Source: Bacteroidales bacterium (GTDB taxonomy: Bacteria; Bacteroidota; Bacteroidia; Bacteroidales; UBA12077). Taken from it: 34,411 bases of DNA. The stretch spans positions 1 to 34,411 of the forward strand of contig JASGMZ010000004.1 of assembly GCA_030156305.1 (NCBI GenBank). Direction: 5' to 3'. A model generated the notes under the pieces. The model had not been told where the DNA came from. It made no database searches and was given only the letters and a program-made list of their open reading frames with translations. The translations under genes were made by a program, and so were the position numbers. Within the stretch, counting starts at the first letter, position 1. The number at the start of each line of letters is the position of its first letter. Shown in pieces: positions 1 through 8,518 of the stretch.

Positions 1-36
1 CTAATATCCGTAAGTTAGTTAAGTTTTTATTTGTAA

Positions 37-130
37 CACTAAGTCACTCAAAGTATAACACAAAGTTTCACTAAGTAGAATCTCACCTAACTTGGTGTAA
101 CTTTGTGATAAAACTTTGTGGTACATTGTG
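37..130. repeat. Degenerate heptamer palindrome: four CACAAAG-like units then four CTTTGTG-like units
   Basis: CACTAAG 37-43, CTCAAAG 47-53, CACAAAG 59-65, CACTAAG 69-75, then CTTGGTG 91-97, CTTTGTG 101-107, CTTTGTG 114-120, CATTGTG 124-130; spacing 10/12/10 and 10/13/10. Confidence 0.85.
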
Positions 131-270
131 AAACTCTTAAAAGATATGCGGATTTTAGGATATCTATAATTTATTAACGCTGTGAATGCTTACAGGGTTT
201 ATTCATTCAAAATAAAAATATCAATAACTTTGTTTATAATTTTTTGCAAGAAAACAAAATTTTCGTAACA

Positions 271-921
271 TCAATGTAGTTTAATAGAGCCTTTCGTTTT
301 ATCCAAAACTTTAAAGAATATTCCATCCTCGTCTTCTGTAAATCCCAGTTTTTTTAAATATTCAACATATTTTTTACTATTCCCGGATGCTTTAACGATA
401 TCAAACCCATCCTGAATAAATCTTTTTCTTAATCTTAAATAGATGTATCGCCCGTTTTTAAAATCACGATATTCGGGAATCACATAATCAAGTCCAACCC
501 TTAGTATATTTCCATCCTCGCGTCGAGCCAAAAATAATCCGGCAACCGACATGTTTCGTAATATAAAAAAGCTAATGGTATTCATTTCAGGTTTATACTT
601 AAATCCGGGAAAGAATTTTTGTATTTCTTTATGATGAAATTCCAGAAATCGTAAAAGGTATTTGTTGTCAGCTCTTACTTCTAGTATTTCAAAAAGTTCT
701 TTTTTCCCATATATGGTTATTAAATAATAAATATCAACAACTACAATAAATCCGTTTAAAAAGCCAACCGGCAATGCGCCAATTAAAAAACCATAAGTAG
801 AAAAAGTAGTAGCTCCAATTAAATTAATCCATCTGAATTTTACGATGGAGCTCATGGTCATGGATAAGGCAATAATTACCGATGCAGCATAACCAATCCA
901 TTCGAGTATGTTTAGTTCCAT
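271..921 (-). CDS. YgjV-like inner-membrane protein with C-terminal GNAT-like domain
   Basis: N-terminal hydrophobic segments (IGYAASVIIALSMTMSSIVKFRWINLIGATTFSTYGFLIGALPVGFLNGFIVVVDIYY) resemble YgjV; C-terminus (YIPEYRDFKNGRYIYLRLRKRF...YLKKLGF-like) resembles N-acetyltransferase. Confidence 0.6.
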   Translation of the reverse strand: MELNILEWIGYAASVIIALSMTMSSIVKFRWINLIGATTFSTYGFLIGALPVGFLNGFIVVVDIYYLITIYGKKELFEILEVRADNKYLLRFLEFHHKEIQKFFPGFKYKPEMNTISFFILRNMSVAGLFLARREDGNILRVGLDYVIPEYRDFKNGRYIYLRLRKRFIQDGFDIVKASGNSKKYVEYLKKLGFTEDEDGIFFKVLDKTKGSIKLH

Positions 922-940
922 ACGATTTAGTTTCGAGTTT

Positions 941-974
941 AAAGTTCAAAGTTAATAATATAACTTTGAACTTT
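941..974. terminator. Perfect 14-bp inverted repeat, probable terminator or dispersed palindrome downstream of the ssnA-like gene
   Basis: AAAGTTCAAAGTTA-ATAATA-TAACTTTGAACTTT. Confidence 0.6.
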
Positions 975-984
975 TAATCTGGAG

Positions 985-2247
985 CTAATTCTTCATTTTT
1001 TCCCAAAGTCGAACTGATTGTTCTTTTGAGAATTCTAATATTTCGGATTCGTTTACCGTTTGCATTTTACGGCCTTTAACGATGATTTTTCCATTAGAAA
1101 TTACATCGTTGATATGATTTGAGTTAATACCAAAAACAAAATGCCCTAAAAAATTATCCTGATTGATTGGGGTAGGTGAGTCATAATCCAAAATGACCAG
1201 ATTATTTTCTCCATCGCCATCGAATTGATTAAGAGCAATATACTCATGCACCTTTCTAAAACGCTCATAAACAGAAGAAAAATCTATGGTATCAAATCCC
1301 TGGCCCACAAAAAATGCTGATTTAGCACTTTGTAGCATATCGCTGTGCATACCATCTGTTCCCAACATGATATTTTTTCCCAATCCTTTGGAATTGAAAT
1401 AACCCACATTGTTATTCAGGTTACTCTCCATATTCTGGACAATATATGCTTTTGATTGGCTAACCAATTTTCGTTCTTTATCATTCAAATGCAAACAATG
1501 TACGAGTATTGATTTTGATGAATCTAATGCTCCAAAGTTATTTAATCGTTCAATAACACTTTTGTTATGATGATTTTGGCAATGCTCCTGATCGTATTTC
1601 CCTTCGGCCACATGAATATGAAATCCTGAATTGTATTTTTGCATTAAGTTAACCGCTTTCTTCATGGTTTCATCACCTACGGTAAAAGATGCGTGTAACC
1701 CTACCAAACCCTGGTTTGATTGTAAATATTTTTCGGTCTCAGCAAGCCCTTTTTCTGCTTTATCCAAACCATCTCTGTCAGTAATTTCGTAGCACAATAA
1801 ATGACTAATGCCCACTTTATCAAAAGCGTTAGCAATAATTTCCAGCGAACCATTAATGTAATTAGGTGATGCATGATGGTCGATAACAAAGGTTGAACCG
1901 GCTTTTGCACAAGCCATCGCTGTATATAAAGCACTGGCTTCAATCATTTCTTTGTCAAGGGATTTATCTAATGTCCACCAAATATATTGAAGGATTTCGT
2001 AAAAATTTTCCGGATTTTTTTTGGGGGATCCCATACCACGAGACAATGCTGAGTACACGTGATGGTGCCCCACGGCAAAGGATTTGGTAACTAATTTACC
2101 TTGGCAATCAATTACCTTTGATGCATTTGAGTTTTCACTATTTGTAAAACTTATTTTTCCGTTTAAACCTTCTTCCACAAGAATGTTTGTGTTCAAAAAT
2201 TTAAGGGTTTTCCAATCGATGTATGTTGCGTTTTTAAGTAGAATCAT
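985..2247 (-). CDS. ssnA: SsnA-like amidohydrolase (ATZ/TRZ family)
   Basis: Metal-dependent amidohydrolase pattern: VGHHHVYSAL, GLHASFTV, FHIHVAEGKYD, LVHCLHL, LGTDGMHSDML; next to a TIGR03311-like xanthine dehydrogenase. Confidence 0.75.
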   Translation of the reverse strand: MILLKNATYIDWKTLKFLNTNILVEEGLNGKISFTNSENSNASKVIDCQGKLVTKSFAVGHHHVYSALSRGMGSPKKNPENFYEILQYIWWTLDKSLDKEMIEASALYTAMACAKAGSTFVIDHHASPNYINGSLEIIANAFDKVGISHLLCYEITDRDGLDKAEKGLAETEKYLQSNQGLVGLHASFTVGDETMKKAVNLMQKYNSGFHIHVAEGKYDQEHCQNHHNKSVIERLNNFGALDSSKSILVHCLHLNDKERKLVSQSKAYIVQNMESNLNNNVGYFNSKGLGKNIMLGTDGMHSDMLQSAKSAFFVGQGFDTIDFSSVYERFRKVHEYIALNQFDGDGENNLVILDYDSPTPINQDNFLGHFVFGINSNHINDVISNGKIIVKGRKMQTVNESEILEFSKEQSVRLWEKMKN

Positions 2248-2311
2248 AATAATAATTTTAAGTGAGATTCGACATCAAGTGCGGAATGATATTTCGTTTA
2301 TTGTTTTTGTC

Positions 2312-2331
2312 ATTCCCGTGAAAACGGGAAT
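2312..2331. repeat. Small hairpin ATTCCCGT-GAAA-ACGGGAAT
   Basis: 8-bp perfect stem with a GAAA loop between xdh-like and ssnA-like genes. Confidence 0.6.
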
Positions 2332-2334
2332 CTT

Positions 2335-4887
2335 TCATTTGTTTCTTAGCAAAGGTAACTTATATCTTCTTATTCCGTCAAATTTGGTTAAAGCGTTGCC
2401 TACTGCAGCTGCTGTGGGTACTAATCCGATTTCTCCAATTCCTTTGGCTCCGTAAGGCCCAACAGGATCTTTTACTTCAATCATTCTTACATCAATTTCT
2501 GGTGTTTCGTGAGCTCTTAAGATTTTCAAATCTTTCATCTTATCACTTATTAAAAATCCATCTTTCATGGGTAAATCTTCGGTTAATGCATAACCAAGTC
2601 CCATGTGTACCCCGCCTTCTACCTGGCCTTCAAAAAGCATTGGGTTCATTATTTTGCCACCATCGTGTGCAGCTATCATTTTCTTTATTTTTCCATTGTC
2701 ATCTAAGATACACACCTGTGCTGCATAACCGTAAGAATAATGGGTAATTTGTTCGTCAACATCTGTTCCTGGTTTAGTAGTCCAGTCGCAGACATATTGC
2801 CCTTTGTACGATTTGCCAACAATTTCTTTTAAAGATTTTGTTTTTAAATCTTTTTTTAATGCTTTGGCCGCATTAATCACGGCCAATCCAACCAATGCTG
2901 TTGCCCGCGATGATGTAGTCATTCCAGTTTTGATTTGTGCATCTGTATCAACAACCACTTCAATAATATCAGGAGAAAGGGATGTTTCCTGACACAATGT
3001 TTGTAAGGCCATATTATGTACCCCTTGTCCCATCTCGGTCCATCCGTGTTGTATACGGATATGATTTTCGGAAATAATATCTATCATTACTTTTGAATCA
3101 TCAATCATTCCATTCCCTACACCTGAATTTTTAATGGCGCAAGCCAGCCCTGCAAATTTTGCCTTTTTAAAGTCATCCTTAACGGCATCTAAACAAGCGC
3201 GAATTCCTACGCCAAAAACTTTTTGTCCGGTGGATGTTTTTAACCCATCAACCAGGGCATTGTCATATCTTATCTGCCATCTGTCGAAATTAGCCTGATT
3301 GCAAATGTCATCGATACAACTTTCCAGGGCAAAACATACCTGGTTGACGCCAAATCCTCGCATAGCTCCAGAAGGAATATTATTGGTATAAACTGTTTTG
3401 GCTTCAATATCAATTTCCGGAATAAAATAACCTCCGGATGCATGTCCCGCCACTCTTTCCAAAACTTTCATGCCAACCGAAGCATAAGCTCCGGTATCGC
3501 CCACAGCTCGTAACTTTAATGCTGTGAGTTTTCCTTTTTCGTCAGCACCCAACTCAATATCCATAAATACAGGATGACGCTTGGGATGCAGGCGTATTGA
3601 TTCTTCTCTTGTTAAGCTTAATTTTACAGGTTTTTGCATTAACCAGGCAAATAATGATGCATGGCCCTGTATGCTTAAATCTTCTTTTCCTCCAAATCCA
3701 CCCCCATTGGGGACAAGTGTTACATGCACTTTTTTTTCGGGTAATCCTAAGATCATAGCTACCTGGCGCCGGTCTTCATAAACACCCTGGCTCTGGCTAA
3801 ATAATTTTAGGCCATTTTTCCCATCCGGTTGTGCTACAGCAGCTTCTTTTTCTAAAAATGCATGTTCTATGCGTTGTGTTTCATATCTTCCTTTGGAAGT
3901 ATATGCTGATTTTTTTAATGTATCTTTGGCATTTCCAATGGTAAATTGAGTAGTATCAAAATGATTGGGCCTTTCATCATGCACCTGAGGGCCGTCAATT
4001 GCTTTAAATACATCGGTTACAGGTTCAAAAATTTCATATTCAACGTTAATTTTTTGAACTGCTTTGCGGGCAATATCTTCGGTTTCGGCAACTACACCTG
4101 CAATTACATCCCCAATATAATGCGTGGTTTCTCCTTCATCAATCATCACATTCCAATCCTGGAGTATTAATCCCACTTTTTTTTCGCCGGGAATATCCTT
4201 TGCTGTAAAAACACGGTGTACTCCGTTTAATTTTTCTGCCTGTGAGGTATCAATTTTTAAAACCCTGGCTTTGGGATGATCACTGAATTTTAGGGCAGCG
4301 AAAAGCATTCCGTCAAGAAAAATATCATCCACAAAATTGCGTTTTCCCAACGCTGTTTTATAGGCTTCGTATTTAGGATGAGCAACACCCACTTTTCCCG
4401 ATGTTTTGGTTATCTCCAGCTGTTTTGTGTTGCGAATTGCTTCACCGGCATACAGCATTGCCTGCTCAATTTTTTTGTATCCGGTGCACCGGCAAATATG
4501 AGGTTTTATTGCTTTTTGAATTTCTTCGATGGTGGGATTTGGGTTATTTTGTAAAAGGATTTTTGTGCGGGTTATAAAACCAGGAGTACAGAAACCACAT
4601 TGAACGGCTCCTTTATTAACAAAGGCTTTGGCAATCGTATCTTTAACATAATCAGGGAAACCTTCGGGAGTTAATATCACAGCACCATCAAGTTTGCCCA
4701 TTTTTGTTACACAAGCCAGTTTGGCTTTGCCATCAATTTCTACTGTACAAGCACCGCATGTTGCTTGTCCTGAGCATCCATCTTTAATCGATGTAATATG
4801 CTTTCCGGTGCGTAAATATTTTAATAATGTTTGATGGGCATCTCCCTTGTAAGTTTCTTTAACACCGTTTAAAGTAAATGTAATCAT
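2335..4887 (-). CDS. Selenium-dependent-type xanthine dehydrogenase, fused 2Fe-2S and molybdopterin-binding domains
   Basis: DGCSGQATCGACTVEIDGK and CGFCTPGF/CRCTGY 2Fe-2S motifs followed by Mo-hydroxylase motifs (GGGFGGKED, AMRGFGVNQ, GWTEMGQGVHN, PVGPYGAKGIGE); 850 aa without an FAD domain. Confidence 0.85.
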   Translation of the reverse strand: MITFTLNGVKETYKGDAHQTLLKYLRTGKHITSIKDGCSGQATCGACTVEIDGKAKLACVTKMGKLDGAVILTPEGFPDYVKDTIAKAFVNKGAVQCGFCTPGFITRTKILLQNNPNPTIEEIQKAIKPHICRCTGYKKIEQAMLYAGEAIRNTKQLEITKTSGKVGVAHPKYEAYKTALGKRNFVDDIFLDGMLFAALKFSDHPKARVLKIDTSQAEKLNGVHRVFTAKDIPGEKKVGLILQDWNVMIDEGETTHYIGDVIAGVVAETEDIARKAVQKINVEYEIFEPVTDVFKAIDGPQVHDERPNHFDTTQFTIGNAKDTLKKSAYTSKGRYETQRIEHAFLEKEAAVAQPDGKNGLKLFSQSQGVYEDRRQVAMILGLPEKKVHVTLVPNGGGFGGKEDLSIQGHASLFAWLMQKPVKLSLTREESIRLHPKRHPVFMDIELGADEKGKLTALKLRAVGDTGAYASVGMKVLERVAGHASGGYFIPEIDIEAKTVYTNNIPSGAMRGFGVNQVCFALESCIDDICNQANFDRWQIRYDNALVDGLKTSTGQKVFGVGIRACLDAVKDDFKKAKFAGLACAIKNSGVGNGMIDDSKVMIDIISENHIRIQHGWTEMGQGVHNMALQTLCQETSLSPDIIEVVVDTDAQIKTGMTTSSRATALVGLAVINAAKALKKDLKTKSLKEIVGKSYKGQYVCDWTTKPGTDVDEQITHYSYGYAAQVCILDDNGKIKKMIAAHDGGKIMNPMLFEGQVEGGVHMGLGYALTEDLPMKDGFLISDKMKDLKILRAHETPEIDVRMIEVKDPVGPYGAKGIGEIGLVPTAAAVGNALTKFDGIRRYKLPLLRNK

Positions 4888-6134
4888 GAGAACATTTTTT
4901 TCAGATTTCCGATGTTGGGTTCGATTGAATCAGGTATTTTAAGCATGGATTGAACCGCATTAAGATCTTTTAATCCACTTCCGGTTAAAAGTACAACATT
5001 TTTTGATTTATTGTCAAGTTTCTGATGATGATAATAATTCAATAATCCTGCAAAACTTGTTGCAGCAGCAGGTTCTGCAAAAAGTCCTGTATTTTTTGAT
5101 AGGATAGAAGACGCTTTAAGTATTGATTGATCAGAAACGGTAATGTATTCTCCATTATATTTTTGGATAAAGTATTTTACCATATTAAAGTTACGAGGAA
5201 TATCGACCGAAATTGAATCGGCAATAGTATCACTTTTTCTGATTTTAAAATTCTTATGGTTTAGATTTCGGATTAAATTATCGCTTCCCTCTGATTGTAC
5301 GGCAACAATGATAGGTATTTTGTTGATGATTTTGAGGTTTAACAAATCTTCGAAACCCTTGTAAATGCCTGATATAATTACTCCATCACCCACAGGGACA
5401 AAGATTTTATCAGGGATGGTTTCATTTAATTGATCATAAATTTCGAAGGAAACTGTTTTTTTCCCTTCGATGGTTAATGGATTGTAAGCTGTGTTACGAT
5501 TATACCAGCCAAATTCTTTGGTTGCTTTAATACTTAATTCAAATGCATCGTCGTATGTTCCTTTTACAGGGATTATGGTTGCTCCATACATTAAAATTTG
5601 AGTGAGTTTTGCCCATGGAGCTTTTTCAGGTACCATGATAATAGCTTTTTGTTTTTGTGCAGCACAAATTCCAGCCAGTGATGATCCTGCATTTCCTGTT
5701 GATGCAGTAACCAATGTGTTTAATTTATTTTCTTTAGCGTATGCTGAAACTAAAGCTGATGCCCGGTCTTTAAACGAAAAGGTAGGATTTTGTGAATCAT
5801 CTTTTAAAAATAATTGGAAAGGTAATTTATTGTTATCCAGCTCATTGCATTCATATAAAGGTGTGTTTCCAACTTTTAATCTGGGCAAACTAACAATACT
5901 TCTAATAGGTAAAATTTGCAGAAAATTTTCCTTTCTCAAATCATTAAAAAGGATATTTTTCTCTGTATGATTAAAAAAGTTATAAACAATTCTAAGAACT
6001 CCTTTTGGAGGATTTAAATCGTTATTTTCCTTACTACATTTGGGACAAAGATATATTGTTTCAGATGCATTGTATTGTTTTCCACAATCAATACACTCAT
6101 AAATGAATTTTTCAGTAGTGGTTTTTTGTTTCAT
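4884..6134 (-). CDS. Threonine synthase-like PLP-dependent enzyme with N-terminal zinc-ribbon-like segment
   Basis: YECIDCGKQY...LCPKCSKEN; NPTFSFKDRAS lysine motif; TASTGNAGSSLAG; PVGDGVIISGIYKG; start overlaps the xdh stop/start by 4 nt. Confidence 0.75.
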   Translation of the reverse strand: MKQKTTTEKFIYECIDCGKQYNASETIYLCPKCSKENNDLNPPKGVLRIVYNFFNHTEKNILFNDLRKENFLQILPIRSIVSLPRLKVGNTPLYECNELDNNKLPFQLFLKDDSQNPTFSFKDRASALVSAYAKENKLNTLVTASTGNAGSSLAGICAAQKQKAIIMVPEKAPWAKLTQILMYGATIIPVKGTYDDAFELSIKATKEFGWYNRNTAYNPLTIEGKKTVSFEIYDQLNETIPDKIFVPVGDGVIISGIYKGFEDLLNLKIINKIPIIVAVQSEGSDNLIRNLNHKNFKIRKSDTIADSISVDIPRNFNMVKYFIQKYNGEYITVSDQSILKASSILSKNTGLFAEPAAATSFAGLLNYYHHQKLDNKSKNVVLLTGSGLKDLNAVQSMLKIPDSIEPNIGNLKKMFS

Positions 6135-6307
6135 AATATTTTAAACTACTGCGAATTTCTTATTTTTGTTAAAGAATAACAGTCTCTATATTTTCAAAAT
6201 TAAAGGTGTCTGTGTAGTTTTTTAAGGTTTGGTATTCCTGATACTTAAATTTTGTATAAAATTAATTCAGGTTTTATTTTTACTACATCCAGGCACCTTT
6301 ATGTTTT

Positions 6308-7789
6308 TCAGATATTTTTTAACAACCCGGTTGCTTCGTTGAATTCATTAATCAGTTCATCCCATCGTTTAACCTGGGTAAATTGCTCCTTCCAGATATT
6401 TCTATCGTACCACAGCTTATTTAAATCATCTACTTCTTTTGCTTGTTGTTCAATCCATGTAAAATATTTCAGATTATGTATGGATTTTTTATCATAATAA
6501 CTTAGTTCTTTTGTATAATCAATGGTACAACCAAATATACATTTTTCAAAATCTTTTGCTGCCTGAATTTGATGATAAGAACCTCGCTCATCATTTAATT
6601 CTTTGATTCTTGATTGATACATATCGGCAGAGTCTGTAGCAACAGTAATTATGATGTCATCATCAGTCATTTCGTAATATTTTGCTGTTTTAATGGCTGA
6701 TAACAAGTTTCCTATTCCGGATATCCCAATTAAATGTAAATTATCAATCAATTCTTGATCAATACCCGATGACTTTAAATATTGATGGCCCTCTTTTTCA
6801 TTAAATAAGCGAAGAAGGCGCATACAATCTTCATCGTCTATTGCAGTTACCATATTGGTATTTTTAATATTATGAATCCATGGCACATGTTTGTCGCCAA
6901 TACCTTCAATTCTGTGACCGCCAAATCCGTTCAATAATAATGTTGGGCATTGCAGAGCCTCTGAAGCAACAACTTTGATATTAGGGATAAAAGTCCGTAA
7001 ATAATCTCCTGCTGCAATAGTGCCGGCCGATCCGGTAGCTGAAACATAAGCTGCGAAATTAGATTTTTCGGTTTTTAACTGATTATAAATTTCTGCTATG
7101 GCATTTCCTGTAATATTATAATGCCAGGCAGCATTTCCAAACTCATCAAATTGGTTAAATATGATAGAATCGGGTCGTGTTCGACGAATTTCCCAGCATT
7201 TATCATAAATTTCTTTTACGTTTGATTCACACCCTGGTGTAGCAATAACCTCCGAACCAATCTCATTTTTTAACCAGTTAAATCTTTCCTCGCTCATTTC
7301 TTTGGGTAAAATGGCTATGGATTCCGTTCCCATTAATTTAGAATCAAAAGCTCCGCCTCGACAATAGTTGCCCGTTGAAGGCCATACAGCCTTATGATAG
7401 GTTGGGTCATATTCGCCAGTAGTAATTCGTGGAGCTAAACATCCATAAGCAGCACCAACTTTATGCGATCCGGTTGGAAACCATTTACCTATAAGTAAAA
7501 CAATTCGTGCTTTAACACCTGTAATTTCTTTCGGTAGTTCAATATAATTAACATTCCCAAATAATCCACCTTTTTCTTTGGGCTCATTCTTCCAGGTTAT
7601 GCGGAAAAGATTTAAAGGGTTAATTTCCCATAGCCCTACATTTTTTAATTTATCCTTTATTTTATCAGGAATTAAATCCGGATTTTTTTGTTGTTCAAAT
7701 GTGGGTAGGATAATATTCCTTTCCTTAAATCTTTGTATTGCATTCTTTAATGCTGTTTTATCGGTGACTTTATCAATTATTTCAATCAT
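6308..7789 (-). CDS. PLP-dependent fold-type-II enzyme (cysteine synthase/TrpB-like lyase), substrate unknown
   Basis: PTGSHKVGAAYGCL PLP-lysine motif, STGNYCRGGAFDSKLMG, ATGSAGTIAAGDYLR, IEGIGDKHVP; not a simple match to DpaL/YgeX. Confidence 0.7.
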   Translation of the reverse strand: MIEIIDKVTDKTALKNAIQRFKERNIILPTFEQQKNPDLIPDKIKDKLKNVGLWEINPLNLFRITWKNEPKEKGGLFGNVNYIELPKEITGVKARIVLLIGKWFPTGSHKVGAAYGCLAPRITTGEYDPTYHKAVWPSTGNYCRGGAFDSKLMGTESIAILPKEMSEERFNWLKNEIGSEVIATPGCESNVKEIYDKCWEIRRTRPDSIIFNQFDEFGNAAWHYNITGNAIAEIYNQLKTEKSNFAAYVSATGSAGTIAAGDYLRTFIPNIKVVASEALQCPTLLLNGFGGHRIEGIGDKHVPWIHNIKNTNMVTAIDDEDCMRLLRLFNEKEGHQYLKSSGIDQELIDNLHLIGISGIGNLLSAIKTAKYYEMTDDDIIITVATDSADMYQSRIKELNDERGSYHQIQAAKDFEKCIFGCTIDYTKELSYYDKKSIHNLKYFTWIEQQAKEVDDLNKLWYDRNIWKEQFTQVKRWDELINEFNEATGLLKNI

Positions 7790-7949
7790 TATTATATAGT
7801 ATTAATTTGCTTTGTAAGGTATAAAAAATACAAATATATTCTTTTATTTAAAAAATAAATAGTAAAAATTACTAATTTTGTAAATTATTAAAGAAATATA
7901 TTATATTTGTATTTCATTTAAGTATAATCAATAGAAAATATATCTCGCT

Positions 7950-8414
7950 ATGAAACCTCTTGACGAAATAGATAAAAAGCTACTAAATATTCTTCAAATG
8001 AATAGTCGAATTACTATTCGTGAATTATCAGAACAGCTTCATTTATCAACTACACCTATTCATGAAAGAATTAAAAAGCTTGAAAAAGAAGGATATATTC
8101 AACAATACATTACTTTAATTGATCCTAAAAAAATAGGGAAGAAGCTTATTGTTTATATTTCTGTTTCTTTAAATATTCATACAAAAGAGGCTATAGAGGA
8201 ATTTGAAAAACATATTTCTACTATGGAGGAAGTAATGGAAGCTTTTTATGTTTCCGGTAGCTCTGATTTTCTGTTAAAAGTTTACTGTAATGATATGGAC
8301 GATTTTCATCATTTTGTAACCAATAAATTTTCTGTTATTAGGAATATTAGCCAGTTTGTTAGTTCTTTTGTAATGTCGGAATCTAAAGTAAAGCGAAATT
8401 TTCACATAAGTTAA
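7950..8414 (+). CDS. Lrp/AsnC family transcriptional regulator
   Basis: LDEIDKKLLNILQMNSRITIRELSEQLHLSTTPIHERIKKLEKEGYI HTH followed by a RAM-like domain. Confidence 0.9.
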   Translation: MKPLDEIDKKLLNILQMNSRITIRELSEQLHLSTTPIHERIKKLEKEGYIQQYITLIDPKKIGKKLIVYISVSLNIHTKEAIEEFEKHISTMEEVMEAFYVSGSSDFLLKVYCNDMDDFHHFVTNKFSVIRNISQFVSSFVMSESKVKRNFHIS

Positions 8415-8459
8415 TTTTATACGATATCAATATTATTAGTTAACAAGATATTATAATTA

Positions 8460-8500
8460 AAAAACCAGCTGGGTTAAAAATAAACTTCCAACTGGTTTTT
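8460..8500. terminator. Bidirectional terminator-like hairpin between convergent lrp-like and AOR genes
   Basis: AAAAACCAG...CTGGTTTTT with A/T-rich flanks. Confidence 0.6.
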
Positions 8501-8518
8501 ATAGGTTATTTAAATCTA

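Noticed and set aside
2084-2455. 123-aa plus-strand ORF across ssnA/xdh ends
   Set aside because: Antisense to two confident genes and includes the hairpin at 2312-2331.
7790-7949. Specific Lrp binding sites in the divergent lrp/PLP-lyase intergenic region
   Set aside because: Region is extremely AT-rich and no convincing palindromic operator could be singled out by eye.
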